Source: Segatella copri
GTDB lineage: Bacteria > Bacteroidota > Bacteroidia > Bacteroidales > Bacteroidaceae
Direction of reading: 5' to 3'
Assembly (NCBI RefSeq): GCF_009494395.1
Contig: NZ_VZCB01000084.1
Span: 18,454-82,453 of the forward strand
DNA length: 64,000 nt
In this document: piece after piece, positions 43,546 to 52,870 of the stretch
Numbering within the stretch: the stretch's first letter is position 1
How the letters are laid out: each line of letters begins with the position of its first letter
Program-made: the position numbers and the translations under genes
Notes under the pieces: model-generated
What the model saw: the letters and a program-made list of their open reading frames with translations, nothing else
Told to the model about the DNA's origin: nothing
The model's database searches: none

Positions 43546-44223
43546 ATGAGTTTAGCATTTCCAATAGAGATAAATATTCTTGATTTCATATTCAAGGGAA
43601 TTATCATAGGCGTGATTGCCTCGGCTCCAATGGGACCCGTTGGCATCTTATGTATCCAGCGCACTTTGAACAAGGGGCGTTGGTATGGTTTCGTTACGGG
43701 TATCGGTGCCGCTTTGAGCGATATTGTCTATGCGCTCTTTACGGGTCTCGGTATGAGTTTTGTGATGGACTTTGTGAATAACGCCCAGAACAAGTTCTAT
43801 CTTCAGATTTTTGGAGGTATCTTGTTGCTGGTATTCGGTGTTTATTGCTTCAAGAGCAATCCGATGAAGAATATGCACAAGTCGAGCAATAAGCAGGGCA
43901 CGCTTCTGCATAACGGCATTACTGCGTTTCTGGTTACGCTCAGCAATCCGCTCATCGTATTCCTCTTTATGGCTACGTTTGCACAGTTTGCCTTTGTGGT
44001 GCCCGATATGCCGATAGAGATGAGTGTGGGCTATCTGAGCATCGTTTTCGGAGCTTTGCTGTGGTGGTTCGGACTCACCTGGCTCATCGATAAGATCAGG
44101 GGCAAGTTTGATACCAATGGCATCCTTATTATTAATAAGGTGATAGGTAGCGTGGTTATCATCTTCTCGCTCATCGCATTGGTGGGAACGGTGTTCAATC
44201 TCTACCATCTTCCTGAATTCTAG
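43546..44223 (+). CDS. LysE/RhtB family amino-acid exporter
   Basis: About 225 residues from MSLAFPIEINILDF. The in-frame Met at 43477 lies upstream of the likely promoter. Six hydrophobic segments include FIFKGIIIGVIASAPMGPVGILC with the PMGPVG motif of the family, and GFVTGIGAALSDIVYALFTG. It exports amino acids or related small molecules across the inner membrane; the substrate is unknown. It is followed by a DUF4924 gene after a dispersed repeat. Confidence 0.88.
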   Translation: MSLAFPIEINILDFIFKGIIIGVIASAPMGPVGILCIQRTLNKGRWYGFVTGIGAALSDIVYALFTGLGMSFVMDFVNNAQNKFYLQIFGGILLLVFGVYCFKSNPMKNMHKSSNKQGTLLHNGITAFLVTLSNPLIVFLFMATFAQFAFVVPDMPIEMSVGYLSIVFGALLWWFGLTWLIDKIRGKFDTNGILIINKVIGSVVIIFSLIALVGTVFNLYHLPEF

Positions 44224-44257
44224 GAGAATTTAGACAGACCTTTAAACAGAAGAAGGC

Positions 44258-44297
44258 AAATCATAAAGTTCAAAGTTCAAAGTAAAGAGTTCAAAGT
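44258..44297. repeat. AATCATAAAGTTCAAAG-family repeat, copy 4
   Basis: AAATCATAAAGTTCAAAG plus units, ending 2 nt before the ATG at 44300. Confidence 0.85.
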
Positions 44298-44299
44298 AT

Positions 44300-44854
44300 A
44301 TGTTTGTAGCAAAAGAATTAAGAAAGAAGAGTATCGCTGAATACCTCTTATATATGTGGCAGATTGAGGATATCATCCGTGCTTACGGCTGCTCGCTGCC
44401 TGTTATCAAGAAGAATTATATCGAGCGTTTCGATTTCACTCCTGAACAGAAGGACGAGGAGATAGACTGGTTTGGCAACCTCATCCGCATGATGAACGAA
44501 GAGGGCAAGCGTGAGTATGGTCATCTCGATATCAACCGAGTGCTCCTGCAGGATGTCATCGACCTTCATGCCCGTTTGCTCCAGAGCAGCAAGTTCCCTA
44601 TCTACAATGCTGAATACTACAAGGTTCTGCCGTTCATCGTAGAACTTCGAAACCGTGGCGATAAGGAACTCAACGAGATAGAAACCTGCCTCGATGCCCT
44701 CTATGGTGTGATGATGCTGCGCTTGCAGAAGAAGCCGATTACGCCCGAAACCGAGCGTGCCATCAAGGAAATCACCGTCTTTGTCGGTCTTTTGAGCGAT
44801 TACTACATCAAGGACCGCACTGAAGGCTTGAAGTTCGAAGACGACGACATGTAG
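44300..44854 (+). CDS. DUF4924 family protein
   Basis: A 184-residue, mostly helical cytosolic protein (MFVAKELRKKSIAEYLLYMW; IDWFGNLIRMMNEEGKREYGH; FIVELRNRGDKELNEIETCLDALYG). It matches the DUF4924 family of Bacteroidales. No function is known and no catalytic residues are evident. It sits directly upstream of prfC, where a simple repeat fills the spacer. Confidence 0.85.
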   Translation: MFVAKELRKKSIAEYLLYMWQIEDIIRAYGCSLPVIKKNYIERFDFTPEQKDEEIDWFGNLIRMMNEEGKREYGHLDINRVLLQDVIDLHARLLQSSKFPIYNAEYYKVLPFIVELRNRGDKELNEIETCLDALYGVMMLRLQKKPITPETERAIKEITVFVGLLSDYYIKDRTEGLKFEDDDM

Positions 44855-44905
44855 TGATTATTTTTTAGTGATTAGTGATTATTTTTTAGTGATTACTTTT
44901 TAGGA
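44855..44905. repeat. tagtgattattttt simple repeat
   Basis: tagtgattattttt and tagtgatta units repeat directly after the DUF4924 stop codon; same type as 41666-41734. Confidence 0.65.
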
Positions 44906-44937
44906 TATACATATTTTATAATATATATATATAACAG

Positions 44938-46524
44938 ATGAAAGAGATTGAAAGAAGAAGAACATTTGCCATCATTTCGCACCCTGATGCAGGTAAGACA
45001 ACTTTGACCGAGAAGTTCCTGCTCTTCGGTGGACAGATTCAGGTGGCTGGTGCCGTTAAAAATAATAAGATTCGTAAGACAGCTACTTCCGACTGGATGG
45101 ATATCGAGAAACAGCGCGGTATCTCTGTTTCTACTTCCGTTATGGAGTTTGATTATCTTCCTGATGGACAGACCGGTGATCCTTACAAGGTGAATATCCT
45201 CGATACTCCGGGTCACCAGGACTTCTGTGAGGATACTTACCGCACGCTTACTGCAGTAGATTCAGCCATCATCGTGGTAGACTCTGCCAAGGGTGTGGAG
45301 GCTCAGACCCGCAAGCTGATGGAAGTGTGCCGTATGCGCAATACTCCTGTTATCATCTTCATCAACAAGATGGACCGTGAAGGTCGCGACCCATTCGATG
45401 TGCTCGATGAGCTGGAGGAGGAATTGAAGATTCATGTACGCCCATTGTCTTGGCCTATCGGTCAGGGCGCCCGCTTCAAGGGTGTTTACAATATCTATGA
45501 GCATCAGCTCAACCTTTTTACACCTAATAAGCAGCGTGTTACAGAAAAGGTTGAGGTGGATATTCAGTCTCAGGAACTCGATGAGCGAGTAGGCGAGCGC
45601 GAGGCTAGCCAGTTGCGCGAGGAGCTGGAACTGGTAGATGGCGTTTACCCTGAGTTTGATGTGGAAACCTATCGCTCTGCCGAGGTTGCTCCGGTATTCT
45701 TCGGTTCAGCGTTGAATAACTTCGGTGTGCAGGAACTTCTGGACTGCTTCGTGCAGATTGCCCCATCTCCAAAACCAACCCAGGCAGAGGAGCGCCTGGT
45801 AGATCCTGAGGAGCCTAAGTTCACCGGTTTCATCTTCAAGATTACCGCCAATATCGACCCTAACCACCGTTCCTGCATCGCCTTCTGCAAGATATGCTCA
45901 GGTAAGTTCGTGCGCAATCAGCCTTATTACCACGTGCGTCTCGACAAGACCGTGCGCTTCTCTTCGCCAACCCAGTTCATGGCGCAGCGCAAGAGTACCA
46001 TCGACGAGGCATATCCTGGCGACATCGTAGGTTTGCCGGACAACGGCATCTTCAAGATTGGCGATACCCTTACCGAGGGCGAGAAGATTCACTTCCGTGG
46101 ATTGCCATCGTTCTCACCACTTCTCTTCAAGTATATCGAGAATGATGATCCAATGAAGAGCAAGCAGTTCCAGAAGGGTTTGGAGCAGCTCATGAACGAG
46201 GGTGTGGCTCAGTTGTTCGTCAACCAGTTCAACGGTCGCCGCATCGTGGGTACCGTGGGTCAGCTTCAGTTTGAGGTTATCCAGTATCGCTTGGAGAACG
46301 AGTACAATGCCAAGTGCCGCTGGGAGCCTGTTCACCTGCATAAGGCATGCTGGATTGAGGCAGACGACGAGAAGGAGCTGGAGAGCTTCAAGAAGCGTAA
46401 GTATCAGTATATGGCAAAGGATATCGAGGGCCGCGATGTGTTCCTCGCTGATTCAGGCTACGTATTGAGTATGGCTCAGCAGGACTTTGAACATATCAAG
46501 TTCCACTTTACATCGGAATTTTAG
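44938..46524 (+). CDS. prfC: Peptide chain release factor 3
   Basis: A 528-residue GTPase that recycles RF1/RF2 from the ribosome. G motifs: [18 protein letters not shown] (G1), RGISVSTSV (G2), LDTPGHQDF (G3), [11 protein letters not shown] (G4). Domain II about 310-390; the C-terminal RF3 domain runs to the end. Normal length. No Shine-Dalgarno. Confidence 0.97.
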   Translation: MKEIERRRTFAIISHPDAGKTTLTEKFLLFGGQIQVAGAVKNNKIRKTATSDWMDIEKQRGISVSTSVMEFDYLPDGQTGDPYKVNILDTPGHQDFCEDTYRTLTAVDSAIIVVDSAKGVEAQTRKLMEVCRMRNTPVIIFINKMDREGRDPFDVLDELEEELKIHVRPLSWPIGQGARFKGVYNIYEHQLNLFTPNKQRVTEKVEVDIQSQELDERVGEREASQLREELELVDGVYPEFDVETYRSAEVAPVFFGSALNNFGVQELLDCFVQIAPSPKPTQAEERLVDPEEPKFTGFIFKITANIDPNHRSCIAFCKICSGKFVRNQPYYHVRLDKTVRFSSPTQFMAQRKSTIDEAYPGDIVGLPDNGIFKIGDTLTEGEKIHFRGLPSFSPLLFKYIENDDPMKSKQFQKGLEQLMNEGVAQLFVNQFNGRRIVGTVGQLQFEVIQYRLENEYNAKCRWEPVHLHKACWIEADDEKELESFKKRKYQYMAKDIEGRDVFLADSGYVLSMAQQDFEHIKFHFTSEF

Positions 46525-46526
46525 TA

Positions 46527-46625
46527 CATTGAACATTGAACTTGAAACATTGAACTTTCTGATATGCAGTCTTGGTAATCATAAAGTTCAAAGTTCAAAG
46601 TTCAAAGATTAAAGTTAAAAGTTAA
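46527..46625. repeat. AATCATAAAGTTCAAAG-family repeat, copy 5 (palindromic)
   Basis: Left arm 46527-46558 (cattgaac units), centre tgatatgcagtcttggta almost as in copy 3, right arm 46575-46625 ending at the ATG of the ClC gene. Confidence 0.85.
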
Positions 46626-48431
46626 ATGGATGAAGAGTTAACAGGATACAAACAGGGCTGGATGGCGAAGCTGGTTGCCTGGCAGAAGGAGCATATCTCC
46701 GACAAGCAGATGACCTTGATTCTCGCCTTCCTCATTGGTCTGCTCGCTTCGGTGGCAGGCTTCTTCTTGCATGCCATCGTGCATGAGATACAGTTTTTGC
46801 TCACTTCCGGGTTCGAGCAGGGCACTTACAATCTGCTCTTCCTGCTGTTCCCTATCGTGGGTATCTATCTCACATCGCTATTTATCAAATATGTGGTGCG
46901 CGATAATATTTCGCATGGTATTACAAGAGTGCTTTATGCCATCTCTACCAAGAATTCCCGACTCAAGGGACATAATTGCTGGTCGTCAGTGGTGGCATCC
47001 GGTATCACCATCGGTTTCGGTGGTTCCGTGGGAGCCGAGGCACCTATTGTGCTCACCGGTTCTGCCATCGGTTCCAACCTGGGCCAGATATTCCGGATGG
47101 ACAAGAAGACGATGATGCTTCTGGTGGGATGTGGAGCCAGCGCTGCCATTGCCGGCGTGTTTAAGGCGCCGATAGCCGGACTGGTGTTCACGCTTGAGGT
47201 GCTGATGGTTGATTTGAGCATGGCATCGCTCCTGCCAATCCTGATTTCGTGCGTTACGGCTACCTGTTTCACCTATATCTTCAGTGGTGACAGCTCGCTG
47301 TTCGACTTTACGCTGACTAACCCCTGGGAGCTCGACCGCACTCCGGCATGTATTCTGCTGGGTGTATTCTGCGGACTGGTGAGTCTCTATTTCATGCGCA
47401 CCATGTCAATCTGCGAGGGATTCTTCGGCAAGCTGAGCCAGTATCCATACGCCAAACTGCTGTTTGGTGGACTCATCCTCAGTACGCTCATCTTCTTCTT
47501 CCCGTCGCTCTATGGCGAGGGCTATTCGGCAGTGAATATCCTGCTCAAGGGCAGCAACGAGGCAGAGTGGGGGCAGGTGATGAACCGTTCGCTGTTCTCT
47601 GGTCAGGACAATCTGCTCATCTTCTATATAGCGCTGGTCACCTTTACCAAGGTATTTGCCACTTCGGCAACCAATGGTAGTGGCGGTTGCGGTGGAACCT
47701 TTGCCCCTTCGCTCTTTATCGGCGGATTTGCGGGCTTCCTCTTTGCCCGCTTGTGGAATGTCTATCAGGTAGGCGTTCATGTGCCTGAGCAGAACTTTGC
47801 GCTGATGGGTATGGCTGGTCTGATTACGGGCGTGATGCATGCTCCGTTGACGGGCATCTTCCTCATCGCCGAACTTACGGGCGGCTATCAGCTCTTCATG
47901 CCGCTGATGATCGTGTGCATCTCTTCCTTGCTCACCATCAGCATCTTCGAGAGCCATAGCATCTACGCCCTGCGACTGGCTAGGGAGGGCAAGCTGCTCA
48001 CTCACCACGTAGACCGTTCTGCGCTTACGCTGATGAGCATGCAGAGCATGGTAGAGAAGGATTACCACGCCATCAGTCCAGATCTGCCGATGAGCAAGCT
48101 GGTGAGCGAGATTTCGAGAAGCAACAACAACTTCCTGCCTGTATTGAACGATGCGGGGTTATTGGAAGGTGTAATTGATATCACCCGCCTCCGTCATATC
48201 ATCTTCCGCACGGAACTGTATAATCACTTCAAGGTAAGTCAGCTGATGATTCAGCCTTCTGCCACCCTGAGCGAGAATGAGCCTATGGACGAGGTGATGG
48301 CCAAGTTCGACAAGACCGATGCTGCCCAGCTGCCAGTGGTAGATGTGAACGGCATACTGAAGGGATATATCAGTAGAACCAAGATTTACGAGGTATATCG
48401 CCAGATAGTTGCGGATATGTCGGCAGAATAG
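46626..48431 (+). CDS. ClC family chloride channel/transporter with CBS domains
   Basis: A 601-residue inner-membrane protein with about ten or more membrane helices, GSVGAEAPIVLTGSAIGSNL (the family GREGP loop with the gating Glu kept) and GSGGCGGTFAPSLFIGGFAG (GxFxP anion site). Residues about 465-595 carry two CBS domains (LPVLNDAGLLEGVIDITRLR; LPVVDVNGILKGYISRTKIY) that could sense nucleotides. Voltage-gated channel versus H+/Cl- antiporter cannot be told here. Confidence 0.93.
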   Translation: MDEELTGYKQGWMAKLVAWQKEHISDKQMTLILAFLIGLLASVAGFFLHAIVHEIQFLLTSGFEQGTYNLLFLLFPIVGIYLTSLFIKYVVRDNISHGITRVLYAISTKNSRLKGHNCWSSVVASGITIGFGGSVGAEAPIVLTGSAIGSNLGQIFRMDKKTMMLLVGCGASAAIAGVFKAPIAGLVFTLEVLMVDLSMASLLPILISCVTATCFTYIFSGDSSLFDFTLTNPWELDRTPACILLGVFCGLVSLYFMRTMSICEGFFGKLSQYPYAKLLFGGLILSTLIFFFPSLYGEGYSAVNILLKGSNEAEWGQVMNRSLFSGQDNLLIFYIALVTFTKVFATSATNGSGGCGGTFAPSLFIGGFAGFLFARLWNVYQVGVHVPEQNFALMGMAGLITGVMHAPLTGIFLIAELTGGYQLFMPLMIVCISSLLTISIFESHSIYALRLAREGKLLTHHVDRSALTLMSMQSMVEKDYHAISPDLPMSKLVSEISRSNNNFLPVLNDAGLLEGVIDITRLRHIIFRTELYNHFKVSQLMIQPSATLSENEPMDEVMAKFDKTDAAQLPVVDVNGILKGYISRTKIYEVYRQIVADMSAE

Positions 48432-48437
48432 GGTAAG

Positions 48438-48470
48438 TAGTGAAGAGTGAAGAACGAAGAGTGAAGAAAC
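48438..48470. repeat. gaagagtgaag simple repeat
   Basis: agtgaagagtgaagaacgaa type repeat after the ClC stop; the same type is inserted in trpE. Confidence 0.7.
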
Positions 48471-48539
48471 AACGTTCGGCGGACGAGGGGAAAAGCTAGT
48501 TCGTCGGCTTTGCTGGTTTAAACTTCAATTATTGTTTTT

Positions 48540-49622
48540 ATGGAGAAGAAAGATTTAAGAATCGTTTTCATGGGAACCCCGGAGTTTGCGGTGGAATCCC
48601 TCAAGCGCCTGGTAGAGGGCGGTTATAATGTAGTGGCTGTGGTTACTCAGCCAGACAAGCCTGTGGGCAGACATCAGGATACGTTGCAGCCTTCGCAGGT
48701 GAAGCAGTATGCTGTAGAGCACGGTTTGCCGGTATTGCAGCCAGTGAAGATGAAGGACCCTGAGTTTGTAGAGCAGCTTCGCTCTTATCAGGCTGACCTG
48801 CAGGTGGTAGTGGCTTTCCGCATGTTGCCTGAGGTGGTTTGGGCGATGCCTAAGTTCGGCACCTTCAATGTTCATGCTGCACTCCTGCCACAGTATCGTG
48901 GAGCTGCCCCAATCAACTGGGCAGTCATCAATGGCGAGAAGGAGACGGGAGTTACTACTTTCTTCCTCGACCATGATATCGATACCGGTCGCATCATCAT
49001 GCAGAAGCGTTTTCCTATTCCTGAGAGTGCAGATGTGGAATATGTCTATGACGGACTGATGCACTTGGGAGCCGATTTGGCGCTTGAAACCATCGATGCG
49101 CTTATCGCAGCTGGTGGCAATATCGAATCCATGCCTCAGGAGAAGCTGATAGGCGAGGGCGTGGAACTGAAGTCTGCACCAAAGATTTTCAAGGAGACCT
49201 GCCGTATCGACTTCCACAAGCCAGCCAAGCAGGTATATGATTTTGTCCGTGGTCTCTCGCCTTATCCAGGTTCTTGGACCGAAATTAAGAAGAAGGCGCC
49301 TGTTGTCATCTTTGAGGATGCTGATGGCGAAATGCCGAAGGCAACCGCTCATCCTGCTCAGCAGAAGAGTTCAGCCAAGATTCAGGTGCTCAAGATTTTC
49401 AAGACGAGTCTCACAGAGTTTTCTCGTGGTGTAGCCCCTGTAGGTTCCTTGCGTGTATTCGAGAAGAAGTTGCAGGTGGCATGTCTCGACCATTGGCTCA
49501 ATATCGAGGAACTCCAGCTTTCGGGCAAAAAGCGTATGGATGCCGCTGCATTCCTCAATGGCATGAAGGATATCGCCTATTATGAGTGCCTGAAGGCTCA
49601 GGAGACAGAAGAGGAGTGGTAA
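48540..49622 (+). CDS. fmt: Methionyl-tRNA formyltransferase
   Basis: A 360-residue enzyme that formylates initiator Met-tRNA. N-terminal formyltransferase domain: IVFMGTPEFAVESLKRLV, FNVHAALLPQYRGAAPINW (Asn/His active site), FFLDHDIDTG (Asp). The C-terminal OB-like domain is from about 215. It is longer than E. coli Fmt (315) because of an Ala/Lys/Gln-rich insert at about 262-285 (EDADGEMPKATAHPAQQKSS). It is followed by a YrdC gene, with a dispersed repeat between. Confidence 0.95.
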   Translation: MEKKDLRIVFMGTPEFAVESLKRLVEGGYNVVAVVTQPDKPVGRHQDTLQPSQVKQYAVEHGLPVLQPVKMKDPEFVEQLRSYQADLQVVVAFRMLPEVVWAMPKFGTFNVHAALLPQYRGAAPINWAVINGEKETGVTTFFLDHDIDTGRIIMQKRFPIPESADVEYVYDGLMHLGADLALETIDALIAAGGNIESMPQEKLIGEGVELKSAPKIFKETCRIDFHKPAKQVYDFVRGLSPYPGSWTEIKKKAPVVIFEDADGEMPKATAHPAQQKSSAKIQVLKIFKTSLTEFSRGVAPVGSLRVFEKKLQVACLDHWLNIEELQLSGKKRMDAAAFLNGMKDIAYYECLKAQETEEEW

Positions 49623-49654
49623 AGCTCTCTAGAGAGTTGACACCCTTCGCAGGG

Positions 49655-49710
49655 TAATCATAAAGTTCCAAGCTCAAAGTTTCAAGTTCAAAGTTAAAAG
49701 TTCAAAGTAA
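49655..49710. repeat. AATCATAAAGTTC-family repeat, copy 6
   Basis: TAATCATAAAGTTCCAAG plus degenerate units, ending 1 nt before the ATG at 49712. Confidence 0.85.
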
Positions 49711-49711
49711 T

Positions 49712-50284
49712 ATGACACAAGAAGAAGATATTAAGAATGCAGTGGAGTGTATGCGCAAGGGTGGCGTGATACTCTATCCTACAGATACCGTCTGGGGCAT
49801 TGGTTGCGATGCTACCAATCCAGAGGCAGTAAAGAAAGTGTATGAGATCAAGAAGCGTGATGATTCCAAGGCGCTGATTTGTCTCATTGATTCAGCCGAC
49901 CGCATGGCGCGTTATTTCCGTAATGTTCCTCAGGTGGCTTGGGATTTCATCGATGCAGCCATGCCGGTGAAGCCTACTACCATCATCCTGGATGATGCCA
50001 CTGGCGTTGCCAGTAATCTTGTTGCAGAGGATGGTTCGCTGGCTATGCGCGTCACCTATGAGGCATTCAGCAAGCAGCTCTGTTACCGTTTCCAGAAGCC
50101 AATCGTCAGCACCAGTGCCAATGTGAGTGGTGAGCCTGCTGCCCAGAATTATCGCGATATCTCTCCTGAGATTCTCGAGGCTGTAGATTATGTCTGCTGG
50201 ACCCGTCGTCAGGAGCACAAACCTCATCAGCCATCCAGCATTGTCAAGATAGGCAAGAACGGAGAGGTTAAGGTAATCAGATAA
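49712..50284 (+). CDS. L-threonylcarbamoyladenylate synthase (YrdC/Sua5 type)
   Basis: A 190-residue single-domain enzyme making threonylcarbamoyl-AMP for the t6A37 tRNA modification. Blocks: GGVILYPTDTVWGIGCDATNP, YEIKKRDDSKALICLI (the KRxxxKP-like loop, with Ala for Pro), and IVSTSANVSGEPAAQNYRDI. It lacks the C-terminal Sua5 domain. Normal length for the short form. Confidence 0.94.
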   Translation: MTQEEDIKNAVECMRKGGVILYPTDTVWGIGCDATNPEAVKKVYEIKKRDDSKALICLIDSADRMARYFRNVPQVAWDFIDAAMPVKPTTIILDDATGVASNLVAEDGSLAMRVTYEAFSKQLCYRFQKPIVSTSANVSGEPAAQNYRDISPEILEAVDYVCWTRRQEHKPHQPSSIVKIGKNGEVKVIR

Positions 50285-50307
50285 TAATCTTTTTAGATAT
50301 CTATCAG

Positions 50308-50340
50308 AAGGGGATGTTCTTCACGAATGTTCCCTCTTTT
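50308..50340 (+). terminator. Probable terminator of the YrdC gene
   Basis: An imperfect stem (aggggatgttc with gaatgttccct) followed by ctttttatg, about 24 nt past the stop. Confidence 0.5.
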
Positions 50341-50591
50341 TATGCCCTTTTCTTGCCCCTGTCTTCTTCTTGTATTATGCCTTCTCCTTTGTCCTGCCGT
50401 CTTCTTCTAAACCTGGTGCAAAGATATGGCTTTTTTTTGAAACCGCCAAATTTGGTGTGCCGTTTTGGGGGTGTTTTTAGCAAAATCCAAAAAAAACAAA
50501 TGTTTACGAAACTAACTCATCGTTTTGTTGATAAGAGAGCATAGAGTTAGCGTTAGAAAAGTATAGAGTTCTATTCTAAACATAGTTGGTT

Positions 50592-50747
50592 TACTGACAC
50601 TGACACTGACAGTTAGATTTTCCGCTAGTAACTCTTTAAAGGTAAAAGGATGTTAAATTATATTTTATATTTATATATATAAATATAACTTATCTTCTTA
50701 CTCTTTTCTACCTTCGGAATTTTAAACTGTCAGTGTCAGTGTCAGTA
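50592..50747. mobile_element. MITE-like inverted-repeat element (156 bp)
   Basis: Perfect 23-bp terminal inverted repeats (50592-50614 and 50725-50747), each built of the 6-base unit ctgaca/tgtcag repeated about three times. The AT-rich interior is itself partly self-complementary (ggtaaaagga... with ...tcttttctacc; tatattta/taaatata). No coding capacity and no clear target-site duplication. It sits between convergent genes (YrdC and OPT), so it could also act as a strong hairpin terminator. Confidence 0.65.
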
Positions 50748-50753
50748 AAAAGG

Positions 50754-52733
50754 TTATTTCTTTGTGGCTCTGATGAAGAAGCCAATCAGACAGATGTACG
50801 CGATGAGCGAGCAAACCTCTGACATTGGGTTAACCCACCAGCTGTCAGCGATGCTAGCCTCAATGCCACCAAACTTCAACAGGGCGCTTACAACACCCAT
50901 CAAGGCTCCACCGGCAATGAAACCGCTGGCGATGAGCGTACCCTTTTCGCCACGCTCAGCATTCACCTTGGCATCCTTGCTGCGGGATGTGACATACCAG
51001 TTGATGGCACCACCTACCAGCAGCGGAACGTTCAATTCCAATGGAATAAACATACCCAGGGCAAAAGCCAATGCTGGAATCTTGAAGTATGTGAGCACGA
51101 TGGCAATCACAGCTCCGATGGCGTAGAGCACCCATGGTGCACCCACACCGTTCATCAATGGGTCGATGACAGCAGCCATCGCATTAGCCTGAGGAGCTGC
51201 AAGAGAGCCCGATGCGAAACCGTAGGTCTCGTTCAGAAGCATCATCACACCGCCCACGGTAGCAGCACTCACCAGGGTGCCGAGGAACTTCCATCCCTCC
51301 TGCTTCTTAGGCGTAGTACCCAGCCAGTAACCTATCTTCAGGTCGGTAATGAATTAGCCTGCTACAGACAGGGCTGTGCAAACCACACCACCCATAATCA
51401 ATGCAGCCAGCATGCCGCCAGGGCCCTTCAAACCTACAGCTACCATCACAACAGAAGCGAAGATGAGCGTCATCAGAGTCATACCCGAAACTGGGTTGGA
51501 ACCCACGATGGCGATGGCATTGGCAGCCACTGTAGTAAAGAGGAAGGCGATGACAGCCACGAGCAGGATGGCGATAATGGCGAAGAGCAGATTGCCCTCC
51601 ATCACGCCAAACCAGAAGAAGAGGAAGGTGACGAGGATGGTTACGAGCGAACCGATGGCAATAATCTTGAAAGAGATATCGCGCTGGGTGCGCTTCACGT
51701 TTTCATCTACCTCGCTCTTGCCCTTCAGTTCCTTGGCTGCCAGGCCTACGGCGCTCTTGATGATGCCCCAGCTCTTGATGATGCCGATGATACCAGCCAT
51801 GGCGATACCACCGATACCGATGCTGCGGGCATAGGCACGGAAGATTTCCTCCGGACTCATCGCACCCACGGTCTTCACGATGCTAGGGTCCCATGCGCTG
51901 AGTACACTGTCATGAAAAATGACACTCATTCCTGGCACGATCAACCACCATACCACGATCGAACCCAGGCAGGTGAAGAAGGCGTATTTCAATCCGATGA
52001 TGTATCCCAGACCCAATACGGCAGCACCTGTATTCACCTTGAATACGAGTTTAGCCTTGTCTGCGAGATCGCATCCCAGGCTTACCACACGGGAAGTGAA
52101 GTTTTCGTTCCACCAGCCAAGACTAGCCACGATGAAGTCATATAGACCACCTACCAGACCCGCAATGAGCAAAGGCTTAGCCTGGTCGCCACCCTTGGCA
52201 CCGCTCACCAATACCTGTGTGGTGGCAGTAGCCTCCGGGAACGGATACTTGCCGTGCATATCGCTGACGAAGTATTTTCTGAAAGGAATCAGGAACAGAA
52301 TTCCCAATACACCTCCCAAAGCTGAAGCCATGAAAATCTTCATAAATGAAGTAGTCATGTCAGGATATTTCGCTTGCAGGATATAAATGGCTGGCAGGGT
52401 AAAGATGGCTCCAGCCACTACTGCACCCGAGCAGGCTCCGATGCTCTGGATGATGACATTCTCGCCGAGTGCCTTGCTTCGCTTGGTGGCGGTGCTTACG
52501 CCTACGGCGATGATGGCGATAGGGATGGCTGCTTCAAACACCTGTCCTACCTTCAAGCCCAGATAGGCTGCGGCAGCAGAGAAGATGATTGCCATCACGA
52601 TACCCCATGTTACCGACCAGCCGTTCACCTCCGGATAAACCTTGTTTGGCGACATCAGCGGCTTATATTCCTCCCCGTCCTTGAGTTCGCGGAATGCGTT
52701 CTCGGGGAGCTGCAAATTTTCTTTTTCTTCCAT
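50754..52733 (-). pseudogene. OPT family oligopeptide transporter interrupted by an in-frame TAA
   Basis: A 660-codon OPT-family membrane transporter gene, split at 51354-51356 by a single TAA. Both halves are in the same frame and together give a normal-length protein. N-terminal half: GWSVTWGIVMAIIFSAAAAYLG, NVIIQSIGACSGAVVAGAIF, ALGGVLGILFLIPFRKYF, and the end ALSVAG. After the stop, translation continues FITDLKIGYWLGTTPKKQEGW, a conserved OPT block. About 15 hydrophobic segments in all. It would import oligopeptides or metal chelates. A dispersed repeat precedes the start. Either a recent nonsense mutation, a sequencing error or readthrough; no other damage is seen. Confidence 0.85.
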
Positions 52734-52740
52734 AGTTTAT

Positions 52741-52858
52741 TTACTTTGAACTTTGAACATTGAGCTTTGAACTTTATGAAATGCCCTACTTTTTTAGAAA
52801 ATAGCCCTAAATTTCAGCAGAAAACTAATCATAAAGTTCAAAGTTCCAAGCTCAAAGT
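52741..52858. repeat. AATCATAAAGTTCAAAG-family repeat, copy 7
   Basis: Two facing arms: 52741-52778 and 52825-52858, with gaactttatga at the end of one and tcataaagttc at the start of the other. Read on the minus strand it leads into the OPT start codon about 7 nt away. Confidence 0.8.
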
Positions 52859-52870
52859 TCAATGTTTATA

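Noticed and set aside
50419..50426. Minus-strand TATCTTTG pointing towards the YrdC gene
   Set aside because: No start codon or gene follows on that strand; a chance match or an antisense start cannot be told apart.
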